Below are positions 22,133 through 31,747 of a stretch of 36,199 nucleotides of DNA, piece by piece. Each line of letters starts with the position of its first letter. Position 1 is the stretch's first letter. A model generated the notes under the pieces. The model was not told the origin of the DNA. It did not search any database and saw only the letters and a program-made list of their open reading frames with translations. Made by a program: the position numbers and the translations under genes. The DNA comes from Gnetum montanum (lineage: Eukaryota; Streptophyta; Gnetopsida; Gnetales; Gnetaceae), in contig MNCI01000119.1 of NCBI GenBank assembly GCA_015680685.1, forward strand, positions 4,794 through 40,992, read 5' to 3'.

Positions 22133-22255
22133 CGGTCAACATAGGTCAACTAACCTAAATAACTATGTCAACTAGGCCCTATATACACATCCCCCTGTGT
22201 TTACGTAGCCTCGTTTACATAGCCTTGTCAACGCATGACAAAAATATTATATATA
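22133..22255 (+). promoter_or_regulatory. Internal LTR-like promoter of element C
   Basis: Repeated GTCAAC motifs resemble U3 of this element. GTCAACTAGGCC is exact at 22167-22178 and 25855-25866. CCTCGTTTAC (22209-22218) matches CCTCGTTAAC (25941-25950), and GTCAACGCA matches GTTAACGCA. TATATATA lies at 22248-22255, 449 bp before the second ORF. The promoter role is inferred. Confidence 0.55.
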
Positions 22256-22403
22256 CCTTTGTTGCACCTTTGAAATTTTTCCATTTCTTCACAATGCTAG
22301 GGGAGATTATCCATTTTTCTACGTCAAGTCTTCTTTCCAAGCACCAAACGTGTTCACTACATGTCCCAATCCAACCATTCTTTCAACCCTTTCGCTACCG
22401 GAG

Positions 22404-22696
22404 GTATGCTATACATCATCTAGGGGGGAGGTCAATGATTATTATGATTACCAAATTATAATGATTACCAAGCCTTAACACCTCTTAGGCGATAGACAAG
22501 AAAAAAACATGAGAATGAAATAATTATAAATTATAACTCATGTCTTATTGTTTCTTTCCAACCCCTCAACTACACTCTAGGGAACCTAATAGGATGCACA
22601 TGTCATCGTCATAGCTTGGTCAAAATGAGAAGGTGTATTATTGCCATTCAGTGCAACTTATACACACTTTAATTCATGGTTATGCTATGACTGCAG
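22404..22696 (+). other. Candidate leader intron before the second ORF of C
   Basis: GGAG|GTATGC at the left and GACTGCAG at 22689-22696 directly before ATG 22697 give a 293-bp GT-AG intron at the same place as in element B. Confidence 0.5.
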
Positions 22697-25640
22697 ATGG
22701 CACCCAAATCAAGGCATCTAAGGGAAGAAGGACCATCCCAACCAAGGGATAAGAGACCTACAATGGAAAGAGGATGAGGTGCGCAACCTCAAGAGCATGT
22801 GGAGGGCTCACACGCAACTGGCCCCCTCTGCGAAGGACCTGACATGGAATCTGTTTGTCAAATTCCTGAAGAGGACATCCCCAATGGACAATCGCAAAGG
22901 GACAAGACTCTAGTGGTAACGCCACGGCTTGAGGTCACCCTGACCCAGGCCTGTATTGATGCTATTAAGCCAAGGGAGCTACAATGAATGGTCCTTCAAG
23001 AGTTGAACTTCGGGCCATTTCTAGAAAATGTACCAGAAGAAGTCATAACTCAATTTCAAAATTCTCCTATATGGCCAACTATCACATCTAGTGGTGAATG
23101 GTACCTAGGAGAAACCTATCTCTTTTGGATGAATCGACAACCAAGGTCTAGAGTAAGAATCAAATATATTTATGTATTGTACACTTTAAAAGTAATTGCA
23201 TAAGCTCTTGAGTTCCCAGAGACTGAAGTTGACATGGTGAAGATTCCCAAATAGGTAGACCCTAAGGTAAAAGGGGAGTGGATCAAGCAGTGCTATGGGG
23301 TAGAATGCAATGAGTTTGGCACACTAACCACCATAAAGAGAGTTTATTCAAAAATTCACATCTTACCACTTGAATCCAATGGTAAGACCTAGCAAGATCA
23401 CTACCTTCTCTGCTCATGCATGTGCTGCTCTAAGCGGAAAGTTTCCCATCAACCTTCCATAGTTGCTTTTCCTAGAAATTGAAAAAGGATTTACTGAAAA
23501 TGAACATGGAAGGCAAGCTCTACACTTTCCTTACCTAATTAGACAGTTGTGCAAATGGGCAAGGATAGCATGATACACTAATGATACACTGCGTCACGCC
23601 CTGATTGCCTTGTGGTGAGAAATGATAAAACACAAGACTTTAACCACAACACAACTAAGGGAAGAATAGCAACAACCTCCACATCCTACATAAACAACAA
23701 GGTTGGGCTCACAAGTGATCATAGAACACATACATGAGATCCAACAATCGCTCTTAAGCTAATAAGAGCGATCAGTAGGAACTAGTGGTGGAGAAGACCC
23801 TTTATTCTATCACCCTGTGATGAGCCATCTTGAGCACGTGGATCAATCAATGAGTCTACTAAAGAAAGCATGGCTAATGTTTTTTGTCTCTTGAATGCAA
23901 GTGCTTGCAAGAATTGACCCTAGTGTCCAAGAAGTAATGGTGTCCACCCAACAATTATTTCCTAAAATTTTAGGAAATGCTGCTACTTTCTCGATGTGCT
24001 TGGAGGATGGAGAAGGGGCGACTATCTTGGTAATGCAACACTAGGGACAAGAAGTTACAGCTGAAGTGGTTGCTGACATAATTGCTTTGGCCCTTCATGC
24101 ACCTACAGCACCTATACCAAATGTACATGGACTTGGGGATGTACAAACATCTACAAGAACTCAATGTAGCAAAATCAATGTAGCCCAACATGAAGAGTTG
24201 TTGGACCAATTGGTAGGAACCAGGCAACTACTTCCGAATGTCTTTAATCTTTCGAACAATGTTACTGTGACCCAGTCAGAGCTGCTCTCAGCAAGGGGTA
24301 AGTGCCTCATCTTAGAGGGGCAACTTGAAGCATCATAAGTAGATTATCAACATTTGGTAGTGGAAGTTGCCCAATTAAGAGCCCAACTTGCTGATCTAGC
24401 TCTCCTCAACCATGAACTCACTAGGGATGAAGCTTTTCAACAGCTTCAAACCAAACTTCAGACGGTTGAGGGTGAGTGTGAGTTGGCAATCTTTGACAAG
24501 TCCTTAAGAGATGCTCATTCGTACCATTTAAATAAGGACTTGGCAAAGGTTCATCAGGAGAATGTCAAGCTAACTACAAAAGTTCATTGCTTGTGCAATA
24601 TTGATGTTGAAAATCAACACATGAAATATTTTATCCATCAATAACAGGAGGATCTAGCTAGGGTAAACACTAACATGAGAAAATTGGCGACTGAAAATCA
24701 TAATCTATCCATGGAGGAATTTTGAGCCTTTCTAACAAAAATTAGCCATTGAAATTGTAGCTTGAAAAAATGAGGCCCTTAAGTTTGAACAAGACAAAAA
24801 TCACTATAGGGACCAAGTGGGATTGCAAAAGGAAGTGAATGAAAAAGAGATTCAAGTCACAAAGGCTAAGATGAACCAAGCACTCTAGTAGCTCAAGGAA
24901 GGAGGCAAGGTGTGGCAACCCATCTTCGATGGATTGAACACCTAAAACTAAGCTGAGATATGTCTCAAAGAGCTACAGATTGAAGAGATGATAGAATATA
25001 TGGAGTTATCCAATCTCCATTATGAAAACCTGGCTATCCTGACAGCAGGAAGGTCGTGGTTTGACCTAGAAAAGCAAGTGGTCACTCGCATTCTTTATAC
25101 GAGGGTGAGTTCCAAGTGCATAAAGAAACAAAACAAAAGTTGGAGATAGCAAATGTGGAACTCAAAGTTCTTCACACTTGTTTTGAAGGACAACATATGG
25201 TTGTAGAGAACTTGGCCCAATGAATCTTGAAGGAAAACATGCGGTTGCAGAGAGCTTGGCCCAACAAATGAATGACTACCAACAGCTGCAAACATCGATC
25301 AGTGTGTTTGATATCGAACAAAAATAGTTTGTTGCTTAATTTTTCAATTTAAAGGAACTCTTTCCTGCACTTCCATGTCCTTGGGATGCTCCTATTCTGA
25401 CACACATTAGCAAAGCTACCTAGATAGTGAATGATCCCAACAGCAAAGAAGAGAAAATGAGGGCATTGTTGGAGGCTTTTTGATTGCCTCCAGAAGTTGT
25501 AGTTGCTACAGGGTAATTTTCATCAACACCACAACCACCACATGCACCAAAAGCTGGTGAATGCCTATCAACCATCACCACCAGGGGTAGTGTGACCTTC
25601 TCCAACAACTTCAGCATTTTTAGCAGGGTGGAGAATCCAT
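22697..25640 (+). pseudogene. Second ORF of element C: plant-transposon-type domain plus coiled coil
   Basis: It starts ATGGCACCCAAATCAAGG (MAPKSR). A polar N-terminus with one stop is followed by ELNFGPF, SGEWYLGETYLF and, after a frameshift near 23395, ALHFPYLIRQLCKWARI, matching the second ORF of B and resembling the Transposase_32-type domain of Athila-like elements. The C-terminal two thirds (about 23860-25300) is rich in Leu/Gln/Glu heptad-like stretches (LLDQLVGTRQLL, LEGQLEAS, VAQLRAQLADLALLNHEL), predicting a long coiled coil, and the end has a short Pro-rich part. Many stops break it. There is no signal peptide or obvious transmembrane segment, so calling it 'envelope' is not supported. 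The role is unknown. Confidence 0.65.
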
Positions 25641-25823
25641 TGCTTTTAGGGTGTTTAATTTTGTCTCTGAACACCACACTTTTGTAATTCATTTTTCTAT
25701 ACACCTAGGCACTTGGTATGTCGATCGAGTTAGTTTTTATGTAGATGTGTCTTGTCATGTGTGTTGTAATAACTTCATACCTTCCAAATTGTAATAAACT
25801 CTAGGATGAGTTTCGATGCATTC

Positions 25824-25832
25824 ATGGGGGTA
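25824..25832 (+). promoter_or_regulatory. Polypurine tract of element C
   Basis: ATGGGGGTA directly precedes the 3' LTR start TGATGAAG at 25833. Element D has the same TGGGGGTA in the same place (28952-28945, minus). It would prime plus-strand DNA synthesis. Confidence 0.7.
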
Positions 25833-26723
25833 TGATGAAGTGCTCAGTTGATACGTCAACTAGGCCATGTTAATGGAGCCCCATTGACGTGGCCACGGTG
25901 ATGTGACCCTATCGACGTATCCCTCCATGCATTAACACGACCTCGTTAACGCAAAGTTTGTCTTTCACTATAAATATGCGTGCACCCGCATCATTTATGA
26001 CATCTTTTTGAGTAGTTGTAGCAAAGCTCTTATAGTTTATTTCCATGAAAGTTAGAATATTTTCCAAGTTCCTACAACAAATTTGAGAAAGGTTTATGAC
26101 TCTTTATTCGAACGCTAATGTACCTAAGCTCATTGGCATGACCGACAATAAAGATGAGCTTTTTGAGCATCCCTTGTAGCAATTGGATTTAATCACTTAA
26201 GCATTTAAACAATTTAATATTTAACGCATTCATTAGTCTAAAAGCCTTTATTGTTATCACTTTACTATTATTTTCCTTTTCATATTTTATGAGAACCATA
26301 GGCATGACCATCTCGAACATATATCAAACACTTGGTAACCTAGTGACACTTAATGTCTGGTAACCCAGTGGTGGTTAGGATATGCTTAGGATGTGCATGA
26401 AAGATGGGATCAGTTGCTTATGCTAGGAAGAGTTAAGTGATAGAGTAGAACAATTACAAATTACACAACTTTCCATTTCCTATATTAAGAGAATCAAACC
26501 TTAGAAGATAAAAAGAAAACTAATAAAAATCATCTACCTCAATCTCACTCAACCATCGCTTTAGAATATCACAAGGTTGGGAAGACAACGACCATTCTAA
26601 CTAAGGTTTTGCTAGCTAGAGTTCGGTGTATGTAAGTGCTTACAATCTACGGAATTCGACCAAGTCATGCGTGAATGCCTGTGATTCGTATGGTTGGATG
26701 TAGGGGTACCTCACCGCTCATCA
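25833..26723 (+). repeat. 3' LTR of element C
   Basis: The 891-bp LTR runs TGATGAAG...CTCATCA. U3 has GTCAAC/GTTAAC/TCGACG-type repeats and a TATAAATA box at 25969-25976. Its 3' ~615 bp matches 13637-14250. Confidence 0.9.
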
Positions 26724-27015
26724 ACATGTACAGACCATTAAGGACAAATACCATCACCATAGGCTAATTTAGGTTTTTCTTCCATTATTAGTTTAATCAA
26801 TTTACCTTTTCTATTATTAGGAGTAATGTAGAATTAGGACAACATCATATGTCTCACTCTAGACTAAACCATACATGACAAAGCTACTACTAGTCTAGGT
26901 GGGAAGATAGCAAACTACGATGAGCATATAACTATCTAAGTGCCACAACTAGTCCATCTGCGAAGTTCAACTGGATCACATGCACACACTCGTAGGGTTA
27001 CCTCACCACTCATCA
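26724..27015 (+). repeat. Distal part of the 3' LTR of element B
   Basis: It continues B LTR sequence from the position equal to 7927 through to CTCATCA at 27015, showing that C inserted into the LTR of B. It is about 90% like 7927-8236 by eye. Confidence 0.9.
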
Positions 27016-27020
27016 ACTTC
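27016..27020. repeat. Right target-site duplication of element B (ACTTC)
   Basis: An exact copy of 7434-7438, directly after the LTR end. Confidence 0.85.
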
Positions 27021-27123
27021 TATTTTATTATCACTTCCATTTGAGGTAGTGTTATAATGTTTAACAAATATCTTGTATGATTTGTTTTTGTTGCTCCCAT
27101 TCATCCTAGGTCAATTTGTAGAA

Positions 27124-27315
27124 TCTATCTTTATCATCATCATCATCATCCTAGCCTTGTCTTAACAAAATGGGGTTGGTTAAAGTCTATATTTATAAAG
27201 GATCATCACTCAAAGCCATAGTGCTCACCTCACTTAGCGGGATCCCAGGAGGGTTTGTAAATGAGCAAAAACCTAGCCTCTTCAAGTGGCTGCACCTAGG
27301 AGAGTCTATCTTTAT
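27124..27315 (-). mobile_element. SINE family 1 with an RTE-LINE-like tail
   Basis: On the minus strand the order is a degenerate B-box segment (CTAGGTGCAGCC), a body matching the intron-2 SINE (AGGCTAGGTTTTTGCTCAT ... GTGATGATCCTTTA, 27302-27197), then an RTE 3' tail (CCCCATTTTGTTAAGACAAGGC) and (GAT)n. The whole unit is flanked by perfect 11-bp repeats TCTATCTTTAT at 27124-27134 and 27305-27315. A shorter reading, SINE alone with imperfect 13-bp repeats at 27184-27196 and 27303-27315, is also possible. Confidence 0.7.
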
Positions 27316-27512
27316 GTTTCAAGAAAATGTAATATCTTTTTAACACAATATCAATTTTAATTTCAGTTTCATATTTCATCTTACTTCTACTAATTTTTAA
27401 GCTTTTTGATTTTAGAGCATGTCTCCATTCTATCAATATGTTTTAAAAAGTTGTATCCATCAACACAATATCATCTATAGATAGCATACACCAAGACATA
27501 TCATGTCTGCAA
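27316..27512 (-). mobile_element. RTE LINE reverse transcriptase fragment
   Basis: Minus-strand translation of 27502-27458 gives DMSWCMLSIDDIVLM, a decayed form of the RTE catalytic segment (WCMLFADDIVL). The next residues (RMETCSKIKKLK, then ISRSKMKYE after a frameshift) fit the following family segment. It is interrupted at its 3' side by the SINE at 27124-27315. It overlaps in content with the LINE at 6831-7433 and so seems a separate copy. Confidence 0.7.
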
Positions 27513-27649
27513 ATTCATGCAACATGAATTATGTTTAAGTGGAATTATTAGATGAAAATGATAATCAATTATGATCTTCTTTATAAATAAAATATTGAGA
27601 ACCCACAAACTCATTACAATGTCAAAATGCAAGAAAATTACTTTTCTCA

Positions 27650-27782
27650 TAAACTGATTGATTTGAAAGCAAAAGTAATGGGTTCAAATTTGGTGGGCAA
27701 TATTGAGTTATAAAGTTCTTATTAAACTATATCTCTTTTAGTGTACATATATTACAATTATTTCAAGGTTCTAACACCCCAT
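27650..27782 (+). mobile_element. tRNA-derived SINE, family 2, copy 2
   Basis: The plus strand shares with 2255-2122 (minus) the B box GGTTCAAATTTGGTGGGCAA, TTGAGTTATA, and the end TTACAATTATTTCAAGGTTC then TAACACCCCA. The A box is too decayed to place. Confidence 0.65.
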
Positions 27783-27861
27783 AGCTCCATATATTGACTA
27801 AGTGCAAAGTAGATAGAAATAATGTTAAGGATGTAAGATAATAAAACTGTCTTGTTGGTGG

Positions 27862-28049
27862 TTGGCTTATTAAGATAGTTTTGTGCTTAAGAGTGTCCTA
27901 AGACTAAGATCATTAATAAATTTCATGCATTGGCTTATTAAAAATAATTTTATGCTTAAGATTCCTAAGATTAAGATCCTTAATAAATGTCATGCATTGA
28001 CTTATTAAGTTAATTTTGTGCTAAAGAGTCCTAAGATTAATATCCTTAA
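27862..28049. repeat. 67-bp minisatellite, 2.8 copies, cut by element D
   Basis: Units at 27862-27929, 27930-27996 and 27997-28049 share TTGGCTTATTA, TGCTTAAGA, CCTAAGA and CATGCATT. The third copy ends at CCTTAA where the LTR of D begins, so D inserted into the repeat array. Confidence 0.75.
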
Positions 28050-28944
28050 TGATGAGTAGCAAGGTACACCTACGCCGAACCATATGAATCACAAGCATTC
28101 ACATGCAATCTGGCCAAATTTCACAGACTGTAATTACTAAGTACAAGAAAGCTAAATGATGTGTGCATTTTGTTTGTTCGTTGTCTTCCCAGTCCCACTT
28201 GTGGAATGCAATTGTATGGTTAAGTGTGACTAAGGCATATGATTTTTATTGTTTTGTGTTTTTATGAAATCACTCACCTAGAACAAGAATAAAAGTAAAA
28301 GTTATTAAAAATAAAAGTGATTAAGGAGACTAAAGTCTAATCTAGCCTAACACAAGTAACATTTCACACTTCCCAAACACATCCTAAACTTCATGCAAAC
28401 ACTGCTAGGTTATCAAACACTAATTGTTTATGAGCTACTAAGTGTCGCACGTATGCTCAAAGGGGTCGTGCTTGTGTAATTTAAAAATTTTCTTAATTGA
28501 TCAAAATAAATTTTTATGCTAATAACATGAATGTAAAGTGCATAAAATAAAATATAAATGCATGAGAAAACAAATCTCAAGTGCTGCAAGGATGAATCAA
28601 AGAGCTCGTCTTTATTGCCAACACAATGGTGTGCTTAGGTACATCAATGCTTGAATAAAGATTTGTTCACACTTTGACCTCCTACTATAGGCACTTGGAA
28701 AATATTATAACTTTCAAATAGATAAACTACAAGAGTTTTGCTACTTGACTACTAAAAACATCCTCCCAATTGTGCACCTAGGTGCTGTATTTATAGACCT
28801 AGGAGTAACCCGAGAATAATCGCTCTAATAATTAGAATAACCATTCTAATAATAACTGCTCTAATAATTAGAGTAATCACTCTAATAATTAGAGTAACCA
28901 CTCCAATAATAACCACTCTAATAATTAAAGTAATTTCTTTATCA
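28050..28944 (-). repeat. 3' LTR of element D
   Basis: The 895-bp LTR starts TGATAAAG at 28944 and ends CTCATCA-type at 28050 (here CTCATCA, TGATGAG on the plus strand). U3 contains repeated palindromes CTCTAATAATTAGAG between about 28821 and 28935. A TATAAATA box lies on the minus strand at 28795-28788. It aligns with 35192-35973 at about 88% by eye. Confidence 0.9.
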
Positions 28945-28952
28945 TACCCCCA
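28945..28952 (-). promoter_or_regulatory. Polypurine tract of element D
   Basis: TGGGGGTA (minus) directly precedes the 3' LTR, as in element C. The bases further upstream (AGGATGAGTTT) are also shared with C. Confidence 0.7.
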
Positions 28953-30949
28953 TAATTGAATGAAAACTCATCCTCGAGTACAGAAGAAGAGGAACAAGTT
29001 CTTTACAAAATATATTTGGGGGGTGTGGACTTATTTGACTGACATGCCTGAGCATACAATATTACAATTATGTATAAAATTAGTGTTCATGACAATTAGG
29101 AAAGAACACCAATGGATGCAAAGGACATCCAACCCTTCCTGGCAACAAAAAAATGAGGGAGAGGTAGAAGAGATCCAGCGGTCATGAACAATCTCCCACA
29201 AGTGATATGGTTGCATCCTCCTTGGTGATGATAGTCCTACTTCCAATCCATGCTTTCCACTACAATCACAACAAAACCAAGGATTACATAAATAATGGTT
29301 GAATACCTTGTCTCGTCAGCAATTTTATTTAGCCAAGTTGTGGTTGTGATATATTGATTGCTTGATATTGTTAGTGGAAAGACTGACGAACGGGTTAAAT
29401 AAGAGAATCGATCCATACAATTCAGAAAAAGCTTAACACAAGGAGTAGTGGAAAGAGGGTATTCACAACAATAAAAAGGAATTCATTACAAATAGTTGTG
29501 AAGGTGCATATAATTTGGATGACATGGATGGGGTAAATAAAAAGAATTTGATTATAACAATGTCTAAGGGTAAAGAACTTAACTTAACTAAACCAAAAGA
29601 TATGCAAGTGGGTCCTCCCCAAAGCAGGAATAGGCCTTTTATGCCCTTACATAACTTCAAACCAAGGGGTCCATGGGCTTCATGGATGATTAATGATTAA
29701 GAAAAGTTAAATGCAAAAACTTGAAAGTAACTGACTGAGAAAATTGACACATCAAACCAGAACACCGAATCAAAACATGAAACCAATAGTGAGGTGAGAT
29801 ATGGAAATCATAGATGGATGATAGAGAAAGTGGAATGGAGTTCCTAATTATGGAGTTCCAAATCAAAACCAACCACTTTCAATGACTTCGCATCGACATT
29901 CTAAGGAAAGTCCATCCCCTAAAATACAAGAATGCTCCCACAAAACAACCACTATTCCAAATGGGAGAGAAGATAGGAAGTGAGAAAAGGCCTTAGTTAG
30001 AGGAGACAAGACAAGTGTCATAACCAGTCCTTTTATTTGGTCTAAGGGGTGTGCTTTAGATTCCCATGTTTTATTTAAATGGGAACCACACCATGTAAAG
30101 ACCCATGCAATTTTCACATTTATTTTGTCCAAGGGGTGTGGTTTGAATTCTAATCTTTTTTTTTATGAGGACCACACCATGCAAGGACTTATTTGACTTC
30201 CTATTGTGAAATGACGTGGAACGGTGAGAAGCTTACAAGAACACTCTTGCACAGAGGAAAATAGAAAAGCACAAAGAACACCGCATCCCTTTGAAGCCAC
30301 ACCCTGTCCAAACCTTTGATTCCTTCCCACTTCTGGAAACTACAAAAGTCGCCAATTTATTAAAGCTGCATTAATGAAAAAGAGACTACATGCTTCCAGA
30401 AGAAGAAAAATCATAGAGTAAGTGGATGGGTGGATGATATGGACTCACTACCTATGACATGAAAAGAAACCATGTCCCAGTCATCAGTAATGACCATCAA
30501 AGTTAGGAACCAGACATCAAAAATCAAATTACAAAATGAAACATACCACCATCGAGTAATGCATTACCATTGTACCTGCCACCTTATTAGTAGAAAAAGT
30601 AAAGAAACACACCAAACATAAGCAAATATAATCATAAAATAAAGTAAAAGAGTATACAATAAATATTGAAATATATTAGTGATGGTGTAAAATAAAAACT
30701 AAGAAAAGACCAATAACCTTAAAAATACAAATATGTAAAACAAAAAAAAATGTAAAACAAACAAGATGAAAACAAAAAGTTGTAAAACCAAAAATGTGTA
30801 AAACAACAAAAAAATGAAAAACTGAGAAGTTGCATAAAGTGTTAGTATGGGTGGCCATCTCCCCCACAACTAAGTTGGAAGGGAGAGATCCGAAAAATTG
30901 AGCATGGTTGTCCATTTGATGAGGTGTTTGTTGCATTGGTTGGCTTGGG
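28953..30949 (-). other. Noncoding spacer of element D
   Basis: It corresponds to the spacer after integrase in C. It has the T-rich tract (A-rich on the plus strand, 30640-30830), the AGGGTGTGGCTTCAAAGGG segment near 30310-30290 and two hairpins (30178-30048). ORFs here, such as 30676-30954 and 29463-29660, show no family motifs. Confidence 0.6.
30048..30178 (-). other. Two tandem hairpin units in element D spacer
   Basis: One unit has a perfect 8-bp stem, GGTGTGGT (30178-30171, minus) with ACCACACC (30142-30135). The other has TTCCCAT/ATGGGAA (30085-30079 with 30067-30061), extended by GGTGTG/CACACC (30092-30087 with 30053-30048). Loops are A- or T-rich. The counterparts in C are at 21267-21423. 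Confidence 0.55.
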
Positions 30950-31747
30950 CTCATGGAAAAGTTTTACTTGTTGGATGTTGACTAGTTATTTCTTATTTGG
31001 GCTATCAAGTTTGTAGATGATCATGGCCCTAGATGGAAAATTTTCATCTATGATGTAAGGTTCTTCCCACAATGTTTGGAATTTGGTTCATTGGGGTACA
31101 TGTGTAGGATTCCAATAAAGAACCTTGTCTCCTGGTTGAAACTTTACTTTTCTTATTCTAAGGTCATGGCATTTCTTGTTGAATGCCTTATGCATCTCTT
31201 TGGATGATAGGGCCATTAATGGATTTTCGTTTAGCACATTGAGACTCATTAATTGTTCTTTAGATGCTAGGATTAGATCTAGGTCAAGGCCACAAGCCAT
31301 GGAGAGTGTATGGATCTTAGATTGGATGGGCAAAGTTGGTAGTTTTCCGTACACAAGCTCATAGGGAGAATAACCTATAGGAAGCTTCCATGTGGAGTGA
31401 TAGGCCCAAAAGGCATCATTTAATTTAGTGCTCCAGTCCCTTCAGTATTTGCTAATGGTACACATTAAGGTTTTTGTAATCTCCCGATTAGTGACTTCAG
31501 CTTGACCATTGGCTTGGGGGTGATATGGTGTTGTGATTTTATGTTTAACCCCCAAGCACTGCATCAATTTCTGAAAAGTGGCACCTATAAGATGAGTTCC
31601 ATTATCAAAACTTAATGCACAAGGTACACCAAACCTGTTTACAATGTTTTGTTGTAAAAACTGAGCAGTAGTGGTGGATGTACAGTCAGTGACGGTTACT
31701 ACTTCTACCCACTTGGTATAATAGTCAACTGCTCTAGCTGGTAACAT
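30950..31747 (-). pseudogene. pol: Integrase core and C-terminus of element D, N-terminally deleted
   Basis: An open piece from 31747 to 31442 begins inside the core (AVDYYTKWVEVV), then FDNGTHLIG, TPYHPQANGQAEVTNREI, so the second Asp and the Glu of D,D-E are present but the first Asp region is deleted. The 31354-31088 piece has KLPTLPIQ, ALSSKEMHKAFNKK and KVLYWNPTHVPQ, followed by the GPY-module region, then stops. It is non-functional. Confidence 0.8.

Larger units (their letters stand above)
13637..26723 (+). mobile_element. LTR retrotransposon C, nested in the 3' LTR of B
   Basis: C has a 5'-truncated 5' LTR (13637-14250), primer site, gag, protease, RT, RNase H, integrase, a noncoding spacer with hairpins, an internal promoter-like block, a second ORF with coiled coil, a polypurine tract and a complete 3' LTR (25833-26723). 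The gene order PR-RT-RH-IN and the lack of a chromodomain place it in the non-chromovirus Ty3/gypsy branch. tRNA-Asp priming and a post-integrase ORF suggest Athila. All ORFs are broken. The LTRs share about 90% identity by eye, so insertion is old. Confidence 0.85.
7439..27015 (+). mobile_element. LTR retrotransposon B, pol-less, split by nested element C
   Basis: B consists of 7439-13636 and 26724-27015. Its 5' LTR is followed by a tRNA-Asp primer site, a gag pseudogene, noncoding sequence, an internal promoter-like block and a second ORF. The distal 292 bp of its 3' LTR reappears after element C, followed by the matching 5-bp duplication ACTTC. No protease, RT or integrase is detectable between gag (end 10536) and the T-rich post-integrase region (from about 10790). 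The rest of the second ORF and the first ~488 bp of its 3' LTR are missing at the junction with C. Confidence 0.85.

Noticed and set aside
7439-27015. Endogenous pararetrovirus origin for the RT-bearing sequence
   Set aside because: LTR pairs, 5-bp target duplications, a tRNA-Asp primer site (not tRNA-Met) and integrase show LTR retrotransposons.
6831-27512. A single RTE LINE running from 27512 to 6831, interrupted by B and a SINE
   Set aside because: The pieces at 27316-27440 and near 7433 seem to cover the same protein segment (around K-Y-M/E), so they are better read as two copies; 27021-27123 could not be assigned.
28821-28935. Regularly spaced palindromes resembling a CRISPR array
   Set aside because: Units are short, imperfect and inside the U3 of an LTR in a eukaryotic genome, with no unique spacers.
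28953-30949. Search for a second ORF and internal U3-like promoter in element D
   Set aside because: No repeated CTCTAATAATTAGAG block and no second-ORF motifs were found; the region looks noncoding.
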